DNA from: Paramecium tetraurelia | Taxonomy: Eukaryota > Ciliophora > Oligohymenophorea > Peniculida > Parameciidae | Direction of reading: 5' to 3' | NCBI RefSeq assembly: GCF_000165425.1 | Contig: NW_001799577.1 | Location: forward strand, 1-64,000 | DNA: 64,000 nucleotides | Shown here: piece by piece, positions 37,153 to 49,190 of the stretch | Layout of the letters: each line of letters starts with the position of its first letter | How positions within the stretch are numbered: the first letter of the stretch is position 1 | The notes under the pieces: generated by a model | Database searches by the model: none | The model's input: only the letters and a program-made list of their open reading frames with translations | Told to the model about the DNA's origin: nothing | Translations under genes and position numbers: made by a program

Positions 37153-38181
37153 TCAAATACTGTGTTATCTTTGCTTAATTAAACATTCATCCAACTGTCT
37201 TCTAAGCATCAAACCACGTATTTTTTCCCATTTGATATAATTCTCTTTCTTGACATATATATATTCATCTTCCAAGATTTCCTTAGCACTAACTCTCGAG
37301 AACGGATCAGGATCCATCATTCTACAAATTAACTTCCTCAACCTAAGAGAATACATATTTTCAGGGAAATCTGTTATTTGGATGCCCTCTCTGATACGAC
37401 GCCATTCCTCTCCATTTGAAGGTAATTGCTTTCTCGTCATTAATTAATATAGAGTGGCACCCAAAGAGAATATATCAGTTTTGCAGAGATCCAACTTGTC
37501 AGTCTGATTCAACAATTCCTTTGCGATGTATCTAAAATCACCAACACTCACGTCTTCCTAACGTTGTTGTATTTTCTTTGACAAACCCAAATCTGCCAAC
37601 TTATATTGACCATCCTTCCTACTATACAGAATATTCTCTGGTTTGATATCAAGATGTGATATTTGTTGCTCATGCAAGAAAATCAATCCATTGGTTATGT
37701 CTTTAAGTATCTTTTTAATCTCGAATTCCTCATAGTCCTATCTGGAACTCACACTGTAATCGCAATACTCCATTAATAAGTAGAGCATGTTTCCCTCTTG
37801 CCATGAAGTAAAGTATCTAACGAGATTCTTACAAGCTCCTTTAGCATTTAAATAAGCCAAAGCTTGAGATTCATTGGCCAAATCTATATTTAATTTGTTT
37901 TATTTGATTTTTGTGCATTTAATTGCACAAATTTAATTTGTAAATCTATTTTTACATTTATAGACTTATCCAAAATAACCACTTCCCAATACATCAACTT
38001 AAATGTATTCCTCGTGGTATCTGCTTTTTGGAACCCCCGTTTCTCCCTCAAATTGTTTATTCAAATTTCGAATTACCTTCTTCTTATTATTCATCCTATT
38101 TAGTTGGTTTTGTTTACTCTTCTCTCCAGTCGATTGTTCTAATTTTTTCTCCCTACGTTTAGGAGTGCTTGGCGAACCCAT
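37153..38181 (-). CDS. WEE1-family Cdk-inhibitory kinase
   Basis: An intronless ORF of 342 codons. Glycine loop LGSGYFGQVYK, catalytic Lys in ICAIKCTK, RYFTSWQEGNMLYLLMEYC, then HLDIKPENIL: HLD and the following LADLGLSK (DLG for DFG) are WEE1 hallmarks. Further family signatures are GDFRYIAKELL, KTDIFSLGATLYQL and LPSNGEEWRRIREG (human LPTNGAAWHHIREG). WEE1 kinases phosphorylate the Tyr in the Cdk glycine loop and restrain mitotic entry. The N-terminal 55 residues are basic (PKRREKKLEQSTGEKSKQN), much shorter than the regulatory region of animal WEE1. A short tail after the domain ends at TGA 37153-37155. MYT1 is the main alternative but no membrane segment is seen. Confidence 0.9.
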
Positions 38182-38532
38182 CTAATTGTATTAAAATGCT
38201 ATTGATTTCTATTATTAAATTTTCATTGCTAATTAATTTTTTTAGTTAATCCCAATCCCATCTGTTACTTATAGTTTAATTGGTTGTTTAATCTAATTTC
38301 CAAACTCAGGGGTAAATGGAGGATTCACAAATAACTTCTTACATGGGTTTGGTTCAAACGTTTAAGGCGAACTGGGGTTTGAAAAAAGATTCCTTGAAGG
38401 AAATAGGTCCATTCCAAAGGTGTTTTATGTCAAATTTCGAAATTTAAATTAATTCTAAAATTTAGCGCTAAACTAATTCTTTAAATTTTATTTTAAAACT
38501 TTTGTATAAAAATGTAATATATTTATTCACCA
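38182..38532. other. Intergenic region
   Basis: About 350 bases between the WEE1 start and the stop of the MORN-calpain gene, both on minus. Nothing recognised. Confidence 0.55.
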
Positions 38533-41500
38533 TCACTTTTTAAAAAGTAGACTTCCAAATCTGGGCTTCGACGAAGTCTATTGAAAGTTTGGCTAAGTAT
38601 CCTCATGAAGACTACCTGCATCTTGGTTCTTCACTTCCTGCTCCTCCTCTACATTCTGGTCATTCAATAAGTCCACAATGCAAATTCCCTCTCCTCCTTC
38701 CAAATTATATTTCTTAGCCCCCACCTATTAGATTACAATCAGAGCTGTCTGTTTCTTGGATAAACAAATGTCCAATTTTTGAGATTCTCTATGATCAATA
38801 ATTTGCATGTTATCCAACTTGAAATACAACTTCTATCTCCAAATTTTATTTGTGCTTCTATTATTCAAATGCTGCAAATAAGTTCCTTCCTTCTTAATGA
38901 AATATTGCGTAATAACAAGATCACTACTGCCATTCTCCTACTCACTCAGATCTCCCTTATGGAAATATTTGATTTTTTGAGAATCCTGGGAATGCTTATC
39001 TGCGATTGCTATAGCACTCTCATACACTGCCTTTTGGAATCCCTGAATCTATTGATCAAGTCTTTGAATCTGTATGAGTTTCTGACTGTGAATTGTCACC
39101 CAAAACTTCATCTTCTTTAAGTCGAATTATTCTTTACTATCCCCTGTTTCGACCTACACAAACAATACGTAATCGCCGCTTTCCAGAGAGGCATCCTTAA
39201 ACAGCATCTTATCTGTAGATTAACCTCTTCCAAAACAATATTTGTATGGTTTAATTTATTTTTTTTCAGAGTTTTATTCAAATATGGAAGCATATTTCAT
39301 GTCAGCTTTGTTAGTTTCCTCTTTTTTATCCTTTTCCTTTTCTGATTTTGAACGATTGACTTGCTCCGACCATCTTGTTACGATCTTCTTCTTCACTTAA
39401 TTCTTATTTGTAAACATGTCCTTTTCCTTTGCTAGCACAATTCTCACAGGAAATGCTTCTAAAGCATAATCGACATAATAACTTTACTTTCTTAAAGAGT
39501 ATACTCATCCTATTTTTCTTAATGGTCCTGAGTAATACATATCAAGCAATCTTGAGCTAAATTAGTTTTAAATTTGCAAAAGAATCTTAGTTCATGATTA
39601 TGCTTATCTTTTTCTTCTGGCTCTATCAATTATTAATTTTATATCGGATATCTGGTGGCACAAAGCATTACAACGTATTGAAAATGCTTGATGAAATCTT
39701 TATATTCCATATAGAAGTAATAATCATTGCCTCTGGCTTGAGGATTACGTTCCTACAATTTCTATCTAGCCAGGGAAAATTAATTGGTAATGTCTTATTT
39801 GAGAGCTAACTTTTAATTTGATGCCAGTATAAGTAGGTAATAGGATTCATCTCGCTTGCCTTAAGAGGTCTCTTGCATGTCCACAATTTGATAAGCTGTA
39901 TTTTTGGGTAACTTTAATCGATCTTCTATGTCTTTGTAGAGATAGCATATTCTGACTTTGGTACTTTGATATTTCTAAGACATGGTTCTCCAGATTTTTT
40001 TTTACTTGAACATATGAATTAACAAATACTTATTCAGAGTATTCTTGATTATCACCAAAGACATTAGGGACTGTTAACTGTACAGTTGGCATCCCTGTAA
40101 GCAAGGTTAAATATTCAACTGCTCTCATTAATTTATCATTCGAAAAATATTGGAAACCTTAATTGTATTTTGCAAATGCCTTAAATAGAATGACCCACGC
40201 TAATTCCTAATCCTCAGAATTAGAGAAAATGGGCATTTTATCCGCTCTGAATACAGGGATTCTATCATCGATAATATATTCCTTCCACTCGTTCTTCAAG
40301 AAGAGTTTAATGAAGTAAAATCCAATTCTATTTATAAATTATTATATTTACTCAGCTTCATATTTTCTAGAAAATACTTTAGCAAACAAGTATGAGTGGA
40401 ATGTAAGTGCATTTAAGACAACTGTTAATTGTTAGCAACAATACTATTCTTAATATTTCAGATAGCCAGGTTCGATCTCTTTAGTGAAGAGTTTATATTC
40501 CTTCTTCTTAAAGTATTTTGATGCGAATATCCTCTCAAATTCAATGGGTGCTCCAATGGGCTAGTCATTTTCATCCTTGATGTTAAAGGACTGCTCAGAG
40601 AAATCGAATTCTGGATCCTCGAAATTCTCTCGTTTTAACCCTTTTTCGTCGATGAGACTCTTATAGCCATCTAATTCAGCTGGAGGGTAACTGTTGCCTT
40701 TTATGGGATACTTCTCCTGCCATTCAGATTTAAATTCCCGTATGATCTTAAAGAAATTAATACTCTATTCAGTCTATAACTATTTGACATTTAGGATTCT
40801 CCACTTATGCCCTTCAGCAATATACTCTATGAAATCGCGAGCAGGTTTATTGTATTCCCAATAAGCATAGAGGTAGGAACCATTGGGGTAGTAAAGTCTA
40901 CCTATCCCATGTTTATATCCGTCTACAAAATCACCTTCATACAAGAATTCTGATTTTTGTTTTTCTGCTTCATCCTCTTGAACTTCCTCAGTCTTTTATA
41001 GTTCCCTTCTCTTTTCGTTATCATATGGAGGAGGGAAGGTGGCCACTATTCTTTCCTTCGAATAGGCTATCTAAACTCCGAATCCATTTGGCAATCCTAG
41101 GTTTGATAAGCACATACTTTATACCTCTTTAAAAATCGCCTACATAATTAGATCCATCAGAAAAGGCCAATTTGCCATGTCCATGCTTTTAGTTGTATTT
41201 GAATTACCCTTCATAACATCCCCCTGTGATGTAACATTCCTTACCATAGCCATGTTTTTGTCCCTACTCAAATTATCCATCATACAAGTATTAACTTTTC
41301 TTGTCCGAGTAGAGTTGAACATTATTATACAGCAAACCTCTACCATGAAACGTTCCATCTTTATATTAACCCTCATAAACATCTCCATTTGGGAAAGTCT
41401 CTATTCCGCACACCTTCTCTCCCCTTTTCCATGTCCCTTTGAAAAAACACTTCGTTTCATTATTAAATAGATATCCTGGACCATCATACAAGACCTACTT

Positions 41501-41581
41501 GGATTTATCATCTGTTATAATGTCTCCTTCGTATATCAATTTTCCATCCTACGCTGACAGTTTTTTGTTTGTGCTCTTCAT
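38533..41581 (-). CDS. MORN-repeat/calpain-like protease fusion
   Basis: About 980 residues. The first 300 are MORN repeats (FPNGDVYEGQYKDGTFHGRG; QFEQGQKHGYGKECYITGG), split by a 28-nt intron near 41,110. A calpain-type C2 protease module follows: QYCCQQLTVVLNALTF fills the place of the catalytic-Cys motif (usual GDCWLLAAL), with ENEWKEYIIDDRIPVF-like sequence downstream (read as FLKNEWKEYIIDDRIPVF), ELAWVILFKAFAKYNQGF and LTGMPTVQL. In the His region (usual GHAYSV) the sequence is LPKNTAYQIVDMQE: the His is replaced, while the Asn-box RNPQ and MEYKDFIKHF remain. A C2L-like C-terminal part runs to TGA 38533-38535 through several small introns. MORN repeats suggest membrane or cortex targeting. 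The enzyme may be inactive; exact introns in 38,700-39,900 are unresolved. Confidence 0.82.
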
Positions 41582-41604
41582 TATATTTAAATATATAATA
41601 TATA

Positions 41605-42606
41605 TCAATATAAATTATCAATCTTAGATATCAATTACAAACTCACATCCCACAACATTTTGGCCTTCTCTCTGCTTGTGAATCTAGCCTTTGCCAATTT
41701 GCAATCCTTATAGAATCCCCCATCAACTAACTCTTCGTCTTTAATCATTAAACAAAATAAAATAGTTTGACATCCGTAATAACTGTCTTTTGTGAAAAAA
41801 CTATAAATAGGCCAAGCAATCGACATAATCAAATTGAACCACCAGGCAGACAATTAATGTTGCAGCACCTCAGTTCTCACTACTCCTGGATGTAAGGCAC
41901 ATGCCTTCACACCAGTTCTCTCAGAATATTCTTAAGCATTCAGTATCTATGCAAATTTTGTGTTCCCATAGGCTCTATAGGTGTATATTCTACTCCAAAA
42001 CAAGCTGTTTGCCCACCTGTCACAATTCAAGTCATCAAAATCAAGGTTTTAAAATACATGAGCTATCGAAGAGACATTGATTATTCTTGGTGAATTTGAC
42101 TTTTTCAGAAGATCGAGCTAAATTTATCGTATTCTATTTATTACCAACAAATGATTCAAGAAGAAGGGACCCAAGTAATTGGTTCCAAATTAAGCTTCAA
42201 TGCCATATTGAGTGAATTCTCTTTTCAATGTTCCCATTATTCCAGCATTATTTATAACTACATCAATTCTATCTACTTCTTGTTTCACTCTTGCAGCAAA
42301 TTGCTTGATTGAATTCCAACTCTACAGATCCAAAGGAAAATATTAGATTTTGGATTAGGGGAAGGATTCCAGTAATTGTTCTAAGAATTCATTTGGGTTG
42401 CTTCTACAACCAAATATTATTCTACAATTGAACTTTGCCAGTTGTTTGATTGTCTCTTATCCAAGTCCTTTGCTCCCCCCAGTGATTAAGATAGTCATAT
42501 TTGATATATCCCTATAAGCTTCACACTTTTTGCCTCTAAAATAAATTCTGACTCTTATTCCTACTAAAAGTACAATAAGGCAGATTATTAAGACACTCCC
42601 CAACAT
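41605..42606 (-). CDS. Short-chain dehydrogenase/reductase, retinol dehydrogenase-like
   Basis: A classical SDR of the RDH11-14/WWOX-like group, NADP(H)-dependent. An N-terminal membrane anchor (VLIICLIVLLVGI) is followed by the cofactor motif TGGSKGLG, NNAGIMG, the catalytic Ser strand RIINVSS and the active-site YGNTK (YxxxK). The downstream ALHPGVVRTEV is typical of the family. A 27-nt intron (multiple of three) sits between HLL and LDLLKKS; removing it restores the family spacing. About 324 residues. It is predicted to face the cytosol from the ER or lipid droplets and to reduce hydrophobic aldehydes or ketones; substrate unknown. Its stop is only 23 bp from the start of the MORN-calpain gene. 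Confidence 0.92.
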
Positions 42607-42900
42607 TGATATATTATTTCAAAAGAATTAAAATACTTAATTTGATGATGATATCATGAGCAAATTAATAAATACATTTGGATTGAACAAAGTATTTATT
42701 GTATTAATAAAAATTAAATTAATTATGGTTTCAGTAGCAATCCAATTATTGTAAAAGTCTGAGGTGAGGCACTAAAAAAGTGTCACCTTTAAGAAAAGAC
42801 TGTTAATATTTCACCTTGAAGAAAAGACAAAATTTAAAATAAAAAGAGTAAGAATCAAAAATATAATCAAATTAATTAATTTATAATATAAATTATAATA

Positions 42901-43826
42901 ATGCTCTTGAAAATAAATCAGGAGGGCCAAATGAAATTTCAGATCAGCAAATAAAGGGGTAATATTGAAATTCTAAAGGAAGGGGTTTGATGGGTTGCCT
43001 CTTAAGGAAGTGGCCACAGCACTGATAATTCCAAACTTTGGGAATTATTTAAAAGCACACAGGACCTTATTGGTAGGTAGGTTAGTTTTAAGTGAAAACA
43101 AAGGAAAAATGAAAGGATCAAAAATTGATATCAATTGGATAGCTAGGAAAGGTAGTAACATTCTATCGGAGAAAGAAAATATTCAATATGCCACTAGTAT
43201 TAAATTGTTTGATGACGGAGAACTCAGATCCATATGATATTGTTAATTTTCCATGAGGCATGGATTTAAAGACTGAGACAATATCTTCTTTTTTAAATTC
43301 CATCTTCAATTAATAGTTAGGAATTAATTTATAGTAAAGAAGGAAACTAGGAAGATCCTTTTAGAAGTATTAGTAAAGGATTTCAACATCTTGAATGATG
43401 ATTTGATTGGATATTTGGATGTATAATGGAATGAATATGTATCACACCTTGGAGAATTGGCAATCAATTAAATGTACAATCTAAGTGCAGCAGCGAACAG
43501 TATCTGTGATGCTTTAAAATCTACCTTTTAAGGATCCTAATAAAAAGGGAAATCCTAATTTAGAATCTCTGAAAGTTAAGTTCATTTTGATTCCAGATAC
43601 TTACATTGAAGGTGTGGTTGGATAAAGAATACAACTTAAGGTGTATGAAGCTGATCTTTGTATACGATTCCCAAACGTTAGGTATTTGTCCAAAGGAGAC
43701 CCATATGTCACATTCTTTTTAACTGAAGATATGGAGAGGAATTACAATTGGAAAATTAAGAAGAGATTATCAAACATTCAATTAGTGAACGACAAATTTG
43801 ATTTAGAGAATAAAAGCTACTGTTAA
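42901..43826 (+). pseudogene. C2-domain gene, apparently degenerate
   Basis: Three separate stretches carry C2-like sequence in different frames: 42,990-43,236 (LLVGRLVLSENKGKMKGSK, ending near SDPYDIVNF), 43,350-43,520 (LLEVLVKDFNILNDDLIGYL) and 43,560-43,826 (KVYEADLCIRF, then LSKGDPYVTFFL). GDPYV/SDPY motifs with adjacent acidic residues are the calcium loop of C2 domains. I could not join the pieces with GT-AG introns, in-frame TGAs intervene, and the last frame runs on without a sensible C-terminus. Either this is a decayed multi-C2 gene or my splice model is wrong. Confidence 0.5.
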
Positions 43827-43985
43827 AAATTATAATTCAATAAACTTGATTTATTCAAAAACTAGGTCTCTAGATTAACATTATTTATAATATTTTATAC
43901 TTCAGTTTACTTTCCAATTTTTTCCACTTAAAACATATTTTTCTCTAATATTTTTAATCTGATTTATCATTTAATTTAATAAATT

Positions 43986-45266
43986 ATGTAAGAATTAGGA
44001 GATATCGAAAATTAACCTCATAAAAAGGTCAAAACGAATGAAACACCACTTGAGTTTACAGTATTAGCAACCCACAATTTCGCCAGGTATTGAATAATTC
44101 AAGAATTCTAGGGCTTCAATTATGAGACTTCCTCATGGAGAAGTGCTTACCCCAGTGTATATGCCTGTAGGAACAAAAGGAGCAATGAAGGGAGTGACCT
44201 ATTCTGAGATGGACGACTTGGGATGCAAATTACTGTTAGCAAATACTTATCATTTGGCATATAAGCCTGGAGGTAATTTATTGGAGAAGGTTGGAGGATT
44301 GCACAATTTTGTTAATTGGAAGCATAACATTTTAACAGATAGTGGTGGATTTTAGATGGTTTCATTGTCTCAACTCAGTGAAGTCACTGAAGAAGGAGTC
44401 ACCTTTGAATCACCATATGATAAATCAACAATGCATTTAAGACCAGAAGATTCAATCCACACATAAAATTAAATAGGAGCAGATATAATTATGGCTTTGG
44501 ATGATGTTGTTAGAACTACAACTGTTGGTCCTCGTATGCAAGAGGCAAGTGAAAGAACAACCAGATGGTTGGATAGAGACATTGCAGCTCATAAAAGAAA
44601 GCATGACTAAAACTTGTTTCCTATTGTATAAGGAGGTATAGATCCAAAATTAAGGGAGCAGTCATTGAATGATTTAATTTAGAGGGAAGCCAATGGATAT
44701 GCAATTGGAGGATTGGCAGGAGGAGAAGATAAAGTATATAAATTAATTGTATATCAAAGGTTGACTTTTGGAAAACGGTGGCGTAATGCACAGCTACATT
44801 GCCTGTGAATAAGCCTCGCTATTTGATGGGTGTTGGATATCCAGTCGACGTTGTGGTTTGTTCATGCTTAGGTGTTGATATGTTTGATTGTGTTTTTTCT
44901 ACTAGAACAGCTAGATTTGGTACTGCGTTTACAGATAATGGATTTCTCAAACTAAAAAACAAAGAAGCAGCAAATGTGTTTGAACCAATTTAGAAGGGGT
45001 GTTAATGCTAAGCCTGCAAATCTTATACCTAATCATATATACATTATCTGATTGCAAGGGAAGAGGTTGCTTGTCATCTCATTTCTGTTCATAATCTAAA
45101 CTATTTAATACAATTGATGCTCAATTTGCGTCAATCCATAATTGATGGCAAATTAATTGAGTTTATCAATGAATTTCTTAAGAAATGGTTTAAAAATGAA
45201 GGATAAATACCCGTATGGATTATTGAGGCTTTAGAGTATGCGAAAATCCCAGTTGAATAGCTTTGA
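43986..45266 (+). CDS. QTRT1: Queuine tRNA-ribosyltransferase catalytic subunit
   Basis: Eukaryotic TGT catalytic subunit, which swaps guanine-34 for queuine in tRNAs with GUN anticodons. 409 residues after introns 44087-44111 (25 nt) and 44734-44759 (26 nt). Motifs: [40 protein letters not shown], the Asp-containing TDSGGFQMVS (its Gln is TAG, proof of the code), [14 protein letters not shown], then [10 protein letters not shown] and GVDMFDCV, which holds the nucleophilic Asp, and STRTARFG. The zinc site is the C-terminal CQCQACKSYTQSYIHYL plus a later His (SVHN). All catalytic residues seem intact. The partner QTRT2 is not in this window. Ciliates obtain queuine from their bacterial food. 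Confidence 0.95.
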
Positions 45267-45368
45267 GTTTAAATTATTGATCATCAATATTTCTTAATTT
45301 TAACCAAGTAATATAAATTATCCGAATATAATCGATAGATGTTCTTAAAAATTACACATAATTATTAA

Positions 45369-48300
45369 TCAAATCAAATGTAAATCCTTATCAATCACAT
45401 AATTGATTGTGGTTCTCGGAATCGTATAATCAAAAAAGAATTCAAAGTCATGTGTTCTTATTGTTGTTGATTTCTGCTCTTTCTTTCTCTTCTTAAACCT
45501 CCTCTCCTATTTGATATTCTACTTATATAACTTCCTTAGATTGAGTTCTGATTAACTCTTCTCTCTAATGGTATGATAAAATTTGAGCATCACTTACTTT
45601 TTGATAGAAGTTAAGGGACAATCAATACTTAAATGATCAATTCCATAACAAGTAAAACATTACAAACCAATAAGCTGAAATTAATTTTCATAAATAATAC
45701 TGTCTCTTAGAGCCTAGAATTAATGATGAAATTTCTTATTCAATTCTAAAACCTCATGAAAATCTTTCCTTTGAATATAAATCAACGAGGCGAATTGCAT
45801 CGTCCTAGCAGAAGCTAAAATATTATGAATCCAACATATATACATTTCCGTGGTAATCCTGTTATAAAAGAGTATTGTCCGAAGAAGGTGTCTTTTTTCA
45901 ATTAAGCAATAGTGACATCTTTTCTTTAGGAATTTTGGGTATTAATGAATAATTCAACATAGCCTCTCTCTACGTAATACAATGCTTGACCTTAATCAGG
46001 TGTATTATCCAAAAAGATGTTCTCCATGTCTCCAAGATAGATCTCCTTTACTTTATTAGATAACTCAAACAACACATCCTCATCCTTCAGCCAATGTTGC
46101 TTATAAAAGATCATCCCATAAGCTTCAAACATCAATTACTACTTCAAGTTACTCGGAAGCAACTGCAGTGACTCTTGTTCTATGTCTATGTTCCTATCTT
46201 GTCCAATTCGATGGTAATAACGCAAGTAATTGGAGATCTAAATCTTTAATTGATCAGAACAGTTTTTCTTTTTCAGGTATTATTGAATCCATAAGTTATC
46301 CACGAAATAGTTCTACAGTTTAGAATTCTTTCTCATATTTTCGATCAATGAGATATTTACAGCTACTATCGCCACTGCAGTTATCACAGTCAAATCGGTG
46401 ATCATGAATTCTAGATCATTCAATGGCAGAATGTCACCATAACCGATTCTTGTTATTGCATCTATCGCCCAGTAAGTAGAATACAAGTACCTTAGAATAA
46501 TTATATGAAATACTTTGAAGTTGTACTTTAAGTAATTATAACACCAAAATTCATTGTGGGATCATTCACCCATGTTTTAGAGTTAGGATGATATGTGTAC
46601 ATATAAACACTCCCTCCAAAAAACATACATCCGAAGAAGTGATTTATGTAAAGGATTTCTACGAGCATCCCACAAATCATATAGAATTGTCTCAATTAGG
46701 GCATTATTTTCAATTTATCAGATAAGTATACTTGAAATCTATAGAATGGTATTAGTTTAACCAAACAAAGCAAATAAACTATTACATATTTGTCTGATAG
46801 ACTAATGTAAAACAGAACAAGTATGGGTATGAAATCAAACACTAAGTCATTCTTTAGATACTTTTCTGCTATTTTGAATCTGTTTTTAACTAGGATGCCT
46901 TCATGATAAAAATTAGTATTCAATTGAACAATGAAATCACTGATGAATAAGATCTAATAAGATATATATAACAGTTTATACAATAATTATTATTCTAATA
47001 AATTTGAAGGCTCCATAATCACTAAACTATTAGTAGTAATTCCAAAAAAATATTATCTAAGGTATTGCAATGAAGAATGCTGCGTTTACAAACATCATAA
47101 ACAATTACCAATAAAACAAATATTGATTTGAAGATGAAAATACACTTGATTTTTTCTTACTCTTAGGTATTTTATTAGACATTACAATGAGATCCTCCTA
47201 TTTTAGACTATCATTGAGTATGTCCTTTAAAAATACAGTCATTCTTTCTTGTTGATGTATTGCGAAAGGATGCCACTGAAATAATAACTTACTATAATAT
47301 CTTTTGTCAATATCAAATGAAGCGGGTGCCTCATGTGGAATCTCAACAGCATGCTTGTGTAAGATCCATTTACTGTGTATCTTATTTTAACGTACGAATC
47401 TTCTTCTTTTTTACAGATTACTTCCATGTGGATTCTTTTAAAACTCCTCATAGACTTAATCTTTAATACTAATAATTTAACAATTTTCAGTTAAATGATT
47501 AGTTTATGTACAAATGTAACATCCATATTGAATTAATTAATATCTTTTTTCAAAAAGGACTTAATCCAATATGTAATGGAATTTCTCATGATCCTATTTA
47601 TGATTTTAAATCGTCTTTAAAAAGTCTGTTAATTTGATATATTGCAGAATCACTATAGATTTAGTTTTGTAGGAAATGAATTGTTCTTTTTCCTATTTGA
47701 AGAATGAATAGTTGCCAAAAGTGGATCCTCTATAAAGTAAATTGATCTCCATTTCCTTGAATTCTACTGTCACCTTGCCTTTTTCAATCACAAATATTTT
47801 AGGGTCATCGTCGTCGTCTATAACAGAAATTGCACTATTGGAGTTTAGGTAGATTTCTCTCACAAAACTGGACAGTTCTTCAATAAATTCATTAGAAAAG
47901 TTATTAGAAATCCACAAGATTCTTTTCATCATTTTGAGACTAGCCTCATAATACAATTTAGATTTCAATTGGTTTGGCAATCTCTAAATCACTACTTGTT
48001 CTACTGCGATATCTCTCTTGGATTATTCTATTCTGAATTAAGACAAAAATATTGAAACTTCATTGTATAGTTTTTTCGATATCTTCTTCGCTATCATAAA
48101 TTGCTTGATTGATAACATGCTCTCATCTAGGGAAGACGAATTGTCTGACTATAAAGAGAGGATCGTTGATATGACATACAAACAAACGAACATGCATCCA
48201 ACTAGTGCCAAATCTCCTATGATTATCTCATATTAATTCATGGGAGTGATCTCACCATAGCCCATCGACACGAGGGTTTCAACTGCCCAAAAATAGCTGA

Positions 48301-49190
48301 TTATGTATTAGGTTAAGTGATGCATCTTATCGATATTCCCAATCACACTGCTTGAGTATTCCAACCATGTTGGTTCTGAAATTGAAATTGAATACAAACC
48401 CATAGCGTAAAAGGAACAAGCAAAAATATCAAATATGTAGAGTAATGTAACCAGCAACTTGAGAATTCGATAGCACAACAATAAAAACTAAAATTGAATC
48501 AGATATTCCTCGGTTATCTTGTCAGAATAAAGATTGGATGGAATTCTAAAAAACACCAAAAAACCCACCCAAAATGGTAATGGCTGAAAAGTAGAGACAA
48601 ATAGATAGACTATCACGATTAAGTCAAACACGAAATAGTGTCTGAAATAGTATTTAACTTTCTTGTATGGCTTTTATATGATGATGCCATTGTTGCTGAT
48701 ATATTCTATGAATAATGATATTATCATATCGATAATTAATAAGGACTTAAATATATTTAATATGTACTAGGATGAATATTCTCCAAATAAAAAATATATC
48801 TCCCCTGTTATCCTTTTGAAATTCTTCCACATTGAATAATTCTAATGAAATTTCTATGTATATAACAAAAGAGCAAAAGTTGATAAACACCTTCCAAATA
48901 ATGAGAACGGAATCAGAGGTTGAAATTTATAGCTTATCTGCAAGTTAATTAATATACTGCTTCATGATATAAATAAAAATTGCAGAAATTATAAAATTTA
49001 TTCATATACAATCTCAATTTTATTTTCTAATTCTTTATAGAATACATTAGATTAAAATAATCTCATTGAAATCAAAAACAATGCGTAAATGAGAATCCTT
49101 AGACCTCAATCATTCCCCTCACCATATAATTACTCATCAAACTGAATCTGTTTCATTATGAATCTAAATATTTGGATAACAAGATAACGC
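45369..49190 (-). CDS. Tandem two-repeat cyclic-nucleotide-gated-type cation channel
   Basis: One minus-strand ORF holding two full channel modules. Module B (about 49,190-47,480): S1-like IIWKVFINFCSFVIYI, pore filter SMGYGEITP near 48,250, a cNBD (KIFVIEKGKVTVEF, STFGNYSFF) and a CCHC knuckle CYICTQTNHLTENC (47,480-47,521). Without any TGA the frame continues over a ~125-residue linker (FVRQNKIHSKWILHKHA) into module A: S1 LFMMFVNAAFFIAI, S2 ILFISDFIVQLNTNFY, S5 FGVIITQ, pore RIGYGDILPL near 46,440, cNBD with a 29-nt intron, and a second knuckle CFTCYGIDHLSIDC (45,618-45,659), ending IDKDLHLI, TGA 45,369. About 1,230 residues. Introns of 28, 36 and 29 nt were used in A; those in B and the start codon are uncertain. 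The filters (GYGE, GYGD) suggest K+ selectivity. Confidence 0.78.

Noticed and set aside
47239-47451. Separate short minus-strand ORF between the two channel modules
   Set aside because: It is the wrong frame across the linker; the channel frame is open here and carries the conserved residues.
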